Origin: an alpha proteobacterium SCGC AAA028-D10
GTDB lineage: Bacteria; Pseudomonadota; Alphaproteobacteria; Pelagibacterales; Pelagibacteraceae
Direction of reading: 5' to 3'
NCBI GenBank assembly: GCA_000510845.1
Contig: AZOF01000002.1
Span: forward strand, 1 to 64,000
DNA: 64,000 nt
The position numbers and the translations under genes were made by a program. Every line of letters starts with the position of its first letter. The first letter of the stretch is position 1. Positions 58,408 through 64,000 of the stretch are shown here, piece after piece. The notes beneath the pieces are model-generated. The model did not search any database. It was not told the DNA's origin and saw only the letters and a program-made list of their open reading frames with translations.

Positions 58408-59553
58408 ATGTCCAAAAAAGACTATTATGATATTCTTGGTGTAACCAAAAAATCAACTCCTGAAGAAGTAAAAAAAGCCTACAGATCTCTTGCAATGAAA
58501 TATCACCCTGACAGAAATCAGGGAGACAAAACTGCTGAGGGAAAATTTAAGGAGGCCTCTGAGGCTTATCAAGTTTTATCTGATCCAAAGAAAAAATCTT
58601 CCTACGATCAATTTGGACATTCTGCATTTGAAGGTGGCACAGGTGGAGCTGGGGGTTTTGATTTTGGTGGTTTTGAATCTGGAGCATTTTCTGACATCTT
58701 CGATGATTTTTTTGGCGACTTTATGGGCTCGGGTCGAGGTGGGAGGAGCTCTAAAAAATCAAGATCTAATCGCGGATCCGATTTAAAAATTAATTTAGAA
58801 ATAACTTTAGAAGAAGCTTACCTTGGAAAAAAACAAACTATCAATTTATCTTCAAATGAAAAATGCGAAAAATGTTCTGGTGGTGGAGCAGAACCTGGTT
58901 CAAAACCAAAAAAATGCTCTACTTGTGATGGATATGGAAAAGTAAGAACGCAACAAGGTTTTTTTACTCTACAACAAACGTGCCCTGATTGCGGTGGAGA
59001 TGGTGAAATGCTTTCTAATCCCTGTAAAGATTGTAAAGGATCTGGTGCTACTAAAACAAAAAAAAATCTGTCTATTCAAATTCCAAAAGGTGTAGATGAT
59101 GGAACTCAAATGAGATTGTCTGGTAAAGGCGATGCGGGTTATAGAGGCGGGTCTAATGGTGATCTTTATATATTTATAACAATCGAAAAACATAAAATTT
59201 TTCAAAGATCTGAAGAAAATTTATACTATAAATTACCTATATCTATGATTGATGCTGCGCTTGGTGCGGAAATAGAAGTTCCAACTATCGATAGTGGAAA
59301 ATCTAAAGTTAAGATTCCCGCAGGAACACAATCTGGAAAACAGTTTAGGCTTAAAGGCAAAGGTATGCCTATTATAAGAACTGATGATTACGGAGATTTA
59401 TATCTAGAAACAAATGTAATAATTCCTGAATCCTTGTCAAAAGAGCAAAAAGACTTGCTCGAACAATTCAAAGCTATAGAAGACTTAGATAGTAATTCAG
59501 AGATAAAAAATTTTGTAAAAAAAACAAAAAAATTCTGGTCAGGTATAAATTAA
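58408..59553 (+). CDS. dnaJ: Chaperone protein DnaJ (Hsp40)
   Basis: This 381-residue type I Hsp40 has a J domain with the HPD motif in KYHPDRNQGDK (about 30-40), and a G/F-rich region (GGTGGAGGFDFGGFE). Four zinc-binding CXXCXGXG repeats are intact or near-intact (CEKCSGGG, CSTCDGYG, CPDCGGDG, CKDCKGSG), and C-terminal client-binding domains follow. It activates DnaK ATP hydrolysis. It lies 33 bases after dnaK, likely on the same transcript. Confidence 0.98.
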   Translation: MSKKDYYDILGVTKKSTPEEVKKAYRSLAMKYHPDRNQGDKTAEGKFKEASEAYQVLSDPKKKSSYDQFGHSAFEGGTGGAGGFDFGGFESGAFSDIFDDFFGDFMGSGRGGRSSKKSRSNRGSDLKINLEITLEEAYLGKKQTINLSSNEKCEKCSGGGAEPGSKPKKCSTCDGYGKVRTQQGFFTLQQTCPDCGGDGEMLSNPCKDCKGSGATKTKKNLSIQIPKGVDDGTQMRLSGKGDAGYRGGSNGDLYIFITIEKHKIFQRSEENLYYKLPISMIDAALGAEIEVPTIDSGKSKVKIPAGTQSGKQFRLKGKGMPIIRTDDYGDLYLETNVIIPESLSKEQKDLLEQFKAIEDLDSNSEIKNFVKKTKKFWSGIN

Positions 59554-59642
59554 TTTAATTTAATATAAAATATAAAAGAAGCGGTCTTTATTAGAAGTTG
59601 TTAAAAAAAATTAGATAAATTAAAATATGTAATTTAAATTTA

Positions 59643-61301
59643 ATGACTGAAAATAATTTAACCCAATTAGAAGAGGCCGTTAAATTTCATAGTATTAATA
59701 AAATTGATATTGCTGAAAAAATTTACGAACAAATAATCAAAAGTGATGAAAAAAATTTTAACGCTTTATACTTATTAGGGACAATAAAAGCGCAAAGACA
59801 AAACTATAATGAAGCAATAAAACTAATTGAAAAATCTCTAAATATAAATAAAAATAATTATTTAGCTTACTCTAATTTAGGTCTTATCTATTTTAAAGAA
59901 AATCAATTAGATAAGGCAAAAATAAACTACCACAATTCAATTTTACTTAATCCAAATTATTCTGAAAGTTATAATGGTCTCGCAACTGTTTATTTAGAAC
60001 AGAAAAAGTACCTTCTATCTATGACCAATTACAAAAAGGCAGCTAAGTTAGATAAAAAAAATTCAACCTATCAGTTAAATATCGTAAAGTTACTACTTAT
60101 ATTGCAAAAATATGACAGGGCTAAAATTATTTTGAATAAAATATTAGATCTTGATCCTTCCAATTATGAAACTCATTATACTCAAGGTATTAATTTCAAA
60201 AGGTTGAAAGAATTTCAACTTTCTAAAAATAGCTTCCTCAAGTCAATTGAGCTCAATCCAAATCATGAAAAATCGTATAATGAAATTGGATATTTATTCT
60301 ATTTAAAAAAAGATTTTGAAAATGCTCTTTATTATATGAATAAATCGATAAGTATTAATCCAGGTTTTAAAGAGGGTTATTTAAACATAGGAATGGTAAA
60401 TCTACTTAATGAAAATTTTATTGAGGGGTGGAAAAATTTTGACAAAGGGAAGGAGGTTCAAAAAGTTAATACAAAAAAAAATCTTTGGACTGGTCAATTA
60501 AATTTACAAAACAAAAGTATTTTTATTTACTCAGAGCAGGGCCTTGGTGATATTATTCAATTTAGTAGATATTTATTTATTTTAAAAAACTATTTTAAAA
60601 AAATAATCTTAAAAATTCCAAAATCATTAACATTTTTATTCTCAAACATTAATAATATATCAAATGGCAGGATAGAGCTTGTAACAGATTTTAAAAAAAT
60701 TGATGACTGTGATTTTCATTTATCGTTAATGGGTTTAACTTTATTTTTTAAACAAATTCCTGAGGAAATTAATTATTTCAATATAGATGATGAGCTTATA
60801 AATAAATGGTCAAATAAAATTAATAAAAATAATTATAATATTGGAATTTGTTGGAGAGCCGGAAAAAAAAAGGACTTATTATACGCTGAGCATGCTGATA
60901 GACGTAGCTTTTCATTAAATGAGTTTTCTAAAATTATTAATCTCAATAATGTTAAGTTAATAAACTTACAAAAAGAGCATAATGAAGATCAAAAAAATAT
61001 TTATTATGAAAAAATTAAAATATTTGAAGAAATGGATACGGACAAACCTTTTCTAGATAGTGCCGCTATTATAATGAATTGTAACCTAATTATTACTTGC
61101 GATACTTCAATTGCTCATCTTGCAGGGACTTTAGGAAAAAAAACTTATCTTTTATTGGATTACAATAATGATTGGAGGTGGGGAGTAAACAAAGATTATA
61201 GCATTTGGTATAAAAGTATAAAAATTTTTAGACAGGATAAAGCAGGATTTTGGGATCAGCCTTTTACACAAGTTTATAATAATATAAAATCTTTATTGTA
61301 G
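59643..61301 (+). CDS. TPR protein with glycosyltransferase-like C-terminal domain
   Basis: The 552-residue protein has about seven to eight tetratricopeptide repeats (about 5-280; for example NYLAYSNLGLIYFKENQLDK and EKSYNEIGYLFYLKKDFENA). A C-terminal domain (about 320-552) resembles the GT9/heptosyltransferase-like fold: EQGLGDIIQFSRYL, NIGICWRAGKKKD, DRRSFSLNEFSKI, TCDTSIAHLAGTLGKKTYLLL and a DWRWG motif. Such TPR-glycosyltransferase proteins are common in marine alphaproteobacteria. Donor and acceptor are unknown. It has no signal peptide. An 89-base gap separates it from dnaJ and dapB follows after 3 bases. Confidence 0.75.
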   Translation: MTENNLTQLEEAVKFHSINKIDIAEKIYEQIIKSDEKNFNALYLLGTIKAQRQNYNEAIKLIEKSLNINKNNYLAYSNLGLIYFKENQLDKAKINYHNSILLNPNYSESYNGLATVYLEQKKYLLSMTNYKKAAKLDKKNSTYQLNIVKLLLILQKYDRAKIILNKILDLDPSNYETHYTQGINFKRLKEFQLSKNSFLKSIELNPNHEKSYNEIGYLFYLKKDFENALYYMNKSISINPGFKEGYLNIGMVNLLNENFIEGWKNFDKGKEVQKVNTKKNLWTGQLNLQNKSIFIYSEQGLGDIIQFSRYLFILKNYFKKIILKIPKSLTFLFSNINNISNGRIELVTDFKKIDDCDFHLSLMGLTLFFKQIPEEINYFNIDDELINKWSNKINKNNYNIGICWRAGKKKDLLYAEHADRRSFSLNEFSKIINLNNVKLINLQKEHNEDQKNIYYEKIKIFEEMDTDKPFLDSAAIIMNCNLIITCDTSIAHLAGTLGKKTYLLLDYNNDWRWGVNKDYSIWYKSIKIFRQDKAGFWDQPFTQVYNNIKSLL

Positions 61302-61304
61302 AAT

Positions 61305-62078
61305 ATGAAAAAAATAAATATCTCGATTACTGGAGCATTGGGTAGAATGGGTAAAATTCTAATAAGTAGAATTAAAAAAAACAAAAATTTTAACTTAATA
61401 AGTTTGACGGATTTGAAACATGGAAAAAAAATAAATGGAATAGTTATAGAAAAAAATACCCTAAAAGCATTTAAAAAAACAGATGTTATTATTGATTTTT
61501 CAAGACCTAACGCCTCTCTTGAAATTTTAAATTACGCGAAAAAGTTAAAAAAAAAAGTTGTAATCGGAACCACAGGTTTTACTAAACGGCAAAATAATTT
61601 TATTAAAAACTGCTCAAAAAAAATTGCTATATTTAAATCTGGAAATATGAGCTTGGTAATTAATCTTCTAGAATACATTGTTAATATTCTTTCAAAAAAA
61701 ATTCCTAATGATTATCATATTGGAATTAACGATGATCATCATAGAAAGAAAACAGATTATCCATCAGGAACAGCATTGATGTTAGCAAATGCGGTATGTA
61801 AAGGTAAAAATAAAAATTTAGAGACAATAAAAGGAAAAACTTTTTTAAATAAAAAAGGAAATTTACAAAGAAATAAAATTAATTTCTTTATTACAAGAAA
61901 AGGAAATACTATTGGTAAACATTCTGTGCTTTTTAATAATAATATAGAAAATATAGAATTAAAACATACAGCTTTTTCTAGAGAGCTTTTTGCTGATGGT
62001 GCTTTAAACGCTGCAAGATGGATAAGTAAAAAGAATAAGGGCTTATTTAATATGCAAGATATGTTCGACTTGAAATAA
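61305..62078 (+). CDS. dapB: 4-hydroxy-tetrahydrodipicolinate reductase
   Basis: The 257-residue enzyme of the lysine/diaminopimelate pathway has the NAD(P)-binding loop ISITGALGRMGKILI at the N-terminus, VVIGTTGFT, the substrate-binding HHRKKTDYPSGTA (DapB signature, with DYPSGT in place of the usual DAPSGT) and the C-terminal LKHTAFSRELFADGAL. It is lysine-rich, as expected for this A+T-rich genome. It follows the TPR gene by 3 bases. Confidence 0.96.
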   Translation: MKKINISITGALGRMGKILISRIKKNKNFNLISLTDLKHGKKINGIVIEKNTLKAFKKTDVIIDFSRPNASLEILNYAKKLKKKVVIGTTGFTKRQNNFIKNCSKKIAIFKSGNMSLVINLLEYIVNILSKKIPNDYHIGINDDHHRKKTDYPSGTALMLANAVCKGKNKNLETIKGKTFLNKKGNLQRNKINFFITRKGNTIGKHSVLFNNNIENIELKHTAFSRELFADGALNAARWISKKNKGLFNMQDMFDLK

Positions 62079-62106
62079 ATTTTATAAAAATATTTAAATT
62101 TTTTTA

Positions 62107-62745
62107 ATGCTCCTAAATGAAGATAAAGCTTTTAAGCTTATTGAGCTTTTAAATAAATCAATAAAGAATCCAAAAACATCTTTAAAATACAGAAATCAAT
62201 TCACTTTATTAGTTTCTGTTGTTCTTTCAGCACAATGTACGGATGTTAATGTAAATAATGTAACTAAAAACATATATAAAAAATATTATACTCCTAAACA
62301 TTTTACAGAACTTGGAATAAATAAAATAAGAAATCTTATTAAAAGTATAGGACTGTTTAATAACAAAGCTAAAAACTTATATTATTTATCTAAAATTTTA
62401 TTAGAAAAACATCAAAGCAGAGTTCCAAATAACCTTGAAGATCTAATACTTCTTCCTGGAGTTGGCAGAAAAACAGCAAACGTGGTTTTAAATGAAGTAT
62501 TTAATAAACCGACTATCGCTGTAGATACACATGTTTTCAGAGTTGCCAACCGAACGGGCCTTTCTAATGGCAAAAACCCTGAACAAGTGGAAAATCAACT
62601 TTTAAAAATTTTACCTAAAAAGTACATCAAAAAAGCCCATCATTTAATACTTTTGCATGGAAGATATACCTGCAGAGCAAGAAATCCATTATGCAAAAAA
62701 TGTGTAATCAATAAAGTTTGCCTATACAAAGGAAAGAATGAATAA
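62107..62745 (+). CDS. nth: Endonuclease III
   Basis: The 212-residue base-excision repair glycosylase/AP lyase acts on oxidised pyrimidines. The helix-hairpin-helix LPGVGRKTANVVL contains the catalytic Lys, VDTHVFRVANR the catalytic Asp, and the C-terminal 4Fe-4S site CRARNPLCKKCVINKVC has the canonical C-X6-C-X2-C-X5-C spacing. It overlaps the next gene by 8 bases. The dapB-nth-PfkB kinase order resembles other SAR11-like genomes, from memory. Confidence 0.97.
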   Translation: MLLNEDKAFKLIELLNKSIKNPKTSLKYRNQFTLLVSVVLSAQCTDVNVNNVTKNIYKKYYTPKHFTELGINKIRNLIKSIGLFNNKAKNLYYLSKILLEKHQSRVPNNLEDLILLPGVGRKTANVVLNEVFNKPTIAVDTHVFRVANRTGLSNGKNPEQVENQLLKILPKKYIKKAHHLILLHGRYTCRARNPLCKKCVINKVCLYKGKNE

Positions 62746-63685
62746 AAAAATATTAGGAATTGGTAATGCAATTGTTGATGTGCTTGCAAAAGTAGATGAT
62801 AAATTTTTAATAAAAAGAAACCTTATTAAGGGTTCTATGAAACTTATTAATAAATCTGAATTTGTAGATCTTGAAAAAAATATTAAAATTGAGAAAATTA
62901 TGGCGGGTGGCTCTGTTGCTAATACCATGTCAGGTATCGCTTATCTAAAAGGAAGTCCATCTTTTATTGGAAAAATTAATTCGGATAGTTTTGGAGAAAT
63001 ATATAAAAAAAGTCTTGAGGATATAAATGTAAAGTTTCCTTATCTTCAGAAAAATGAAAATTTATCTACAGGCGCCTCAATCATTTTAATCACTCCCGAC
63101 TCAGAAAGAACTATGTGTACTTATCTTGGAATATCTTCACATCTTTCGGATAGCGATATAAATGAAAATGATATCATTAATAATAAATTAATTTTCTTAG
63201 AAGGATATCTCTGGGACAAAGGTACAAGTGAAAAAATGTTTAAACATGTAATTAACATAGCAAAGAAAAGAGAAATAGAGATAGCAATGAGCTTGTCTGA
63301 TATTTTTTGTGTAACCAGACATAAGAAAGATTTTTATAATCTTTTAAAAAATGACCTAGATATATTAATAGGTAATGAAAAAGAAATAAATGAGTTAACA
63401 AATGAAAAAAATTTATCTGATTCTATTAATCAATTAAAAAAATTGAATAAATTAATAGTTGTTACAAGAAGTGAAAATGGAAGTTTGGCCATCAAAAATA
63501 ACGAAATTATAAATTGCGGCAGTAAAAAAGTTAATAAAATATTAGATTTAACTGGTGCTGGCGATCTATTTGCCGCAGGATTTTTAAAAGAATATTTAGA
63601 GAAATCTGAGATTAAAAAATGTTTAATGACTGGATCAGCGCTCGCTTCAAGAATAATTCAAAAAATTGGGGCTAGATTAGAATAG
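62738..63685 (+). CDS. PfkB-family kinase, adenosine kinase-like
   Basis: The 315-residue ribokinase-fold protein starts ILGIGNAIVDVLAKVDDKFL, which fits the alphaproteobacterial adenosine kinase-like group more than ribokinase or fructokinase. It has the substrate loop MAGGSVANTMSGIAYL and the catalytic DLTGAGDLFAAGFL (anion hole and base Asp). If it is an adenosine kinase it would consume the adenosine released by AhcY. Another sugar or nucleoside substrate is possible. Its stop codon lies in a 24-bp palindrome shared with the convergent regulator gene. Confidence 0.85.
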   Translation: MNKKILGIGNAIVDVLAKVDDKFLIKRNLIKGSMKLINKSEFVDLEKNIKIEKIMAGGSVANTMSGIAYLKGSPSFIGKINSDSFGEIYKKSLEDINVKFPYLQKNENLSTGASIILITPDSERTMCTYLGISSHLSDSDINENDIINNKLIFLEGYLWDKGTSEKMFKHVINIAKKREIEIAMSLSDIFCVTRHKKDFYNLLKNDLDILIGNEKEINELTNEKNLSDSINQLKKLNKLIVVTRSENGSLAIKNNEIINCGSKKVNKILDLTGAGDLFAAGFLKEYLEKSEIKKCLMTGSALASRIIQKIGARLE

Positions 63686-63706
63686 ATAAATAATATTATT
63701 TATCTA
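63683..63706. repeat. 24-bp perfect palindrome spanning two convergent stop codons
   Basis: The half-site TAGATAAATAAT (63683-63694) is followed with no spacer by its exact reverse complement (63695-63706). It includes the kinase TAG stop (63683-63685) and the TAA stop of the opposing regulator gene (63696-63698). Seven T residues follow on the plus strand at 63721-63727, 14 bases away. A bidirectional terminator or protein-binding role is inferred. Confidence 0.6.
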
Positions 63707-64000
63707 AATAATATAGAGAATTTTTTTCTAAAATAAATTTCGTATCCTTAAAAAACTTATTCATTTTTTTTCTTAAACGATGTAGATGAGTTTCAAACGC
63801 ATGTGACTCTAAATCTGAATTATGGTTCCATATACTTTTTAGTAAAGAAGATTTTTTTAAACCATTATTTCTTTCTAGAATTAGAATTAAGTTTAATTCT
63901 TTTTCTGTAAGCTTAACTTTAATACCTTTCTTCATAATAACTCTTTGATTTGAATCTATCTCATAACCATTAATAATAATTTTTGATTTTTTAAAAAAAT
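63696..64000 (-). CDS. OmpR-family response regulator, C-terminal part (cut by window edge)
   Basis: The open frame runs without a stop from 63696 to the right edge, so the ATG at 63935 is internal rather than the true start. The 101 visible residues form a winged-helix effector domain. KIIINGYEIDSNQRV gives the first strands, then VKLTEKELNLILIL (the LT.KE..LL pattern) and HAFETHLHRLRKKMNKF (recognition helix). The receiver domain and any partner kinase lie outside the window. It is convergent with the PfkB-type kinase and their ends share a palindrome. Confidence 0.8.
   Translation of the reverse strand, partial: FFKKSKIIINGYEIDSNQRVIMKKGIKVKLTEKELNLILILERNNGLKKSSLLKSIWNHNSDLESHAFETHLHRLRKKMNKFFKDTKFILEKNSLYYLDK

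Overview
This 64 kb window is AT-rich (about 30% G+C by eye) and extremely compact. Most gaps are under 100 bases, many neighbouring genes overlap by 1-41 bases, and no gap exceeds 170 bases. I found no rRNA, tRNA, insertion sequence, prophage or CRISPR array. Gene content and order point to an alphaproteobacterium: RegB/RegA and ChvG/ChvI regulators, the dnaA-rpsT-mutM/ubiE-ubiB junction, fabA-fabB-fabI, miaB-phoH-ybeY-lnt, and an alphaproteobacterial speF-type leader. Together with the streamlining and low G+C, the best guess is a SAR11 (Pelagibacterales) genome. That assignment is inferred, not proven.

Layout. 44-6930 (minus): tsaE, ahcY, a ChvG/ChvI-like two-component pair and polA. 6979-8923 (plus): an unpaired ABC-2-type ATPase, bioY and a small DUF6314-like gene. 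8924-15128: regA and regB (minus), separated by a plus-strand polyamine operon (ornithine decarboxylase, deoxyhypusine-synthase-like enzyme, aguB, aguA) that is headed by a structured speF-type leader. 15133-22669 (minus): gyrB, recF, dnaN, dnaA, rpsT, mutM. 22712-30498 (plus): ubiE, ubiB, coaBC, dut, moeB-like, an SH3 protein, fabA, fabB, fabI. 30495-44771 (minus): pnp, rpsO, truB, rbfA, infB, nusA, trmB, metK, lnt, ybeY, phoH, miaB, tsaB. 44758-45810 (plus): a secreted polysaccharide deacetylase. 45807-50567 (minus): a Bax-like glucosaminidase, an Nfu protein, uspA, trpS, murJ. 50671-52938 (plus): maeB. 52935-55704 (minus): a BON lipoprotein, rsmI, rdgB, rph. 55783-63685 (plus): grpE, dnaK, dnaJ, a TPR glycosyltransferase-like protein, dapB, nth, a PfkB/adenosine-type kinase. 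63696 to the right edge (minus): the C-terminal part of an OmpR-family regulator that runs out of the window.

How the genes work together. Most of the window is core information processing and cell-envelope housekeeping. metK, ahcY and the adenosine-kinase-like gene cover SAM synthesis and recycling. tsaE and tsaB serve the t6A tRNA modification. pnp/rpsO/truB/rbfA/infB/nusA form one translation and RNA operon. fabA/fabB/fabI make unsaturated and saturated fatty acids. grpE/dnaK/dnaJ are the chaperone machine.

The most accessory-looking part is 8.9-15.1 kb. A polyamine operon with its own RNA leader sits inside what is normally a contiguous regB-regA locus, and the leader abuts the regA start codon. 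I saw no clearly new defence system or other novel system. The observations that stand out are that locus, the terminator placed directly in front of nusA, and AT-rich inverted repeats at most convergent gene ends.
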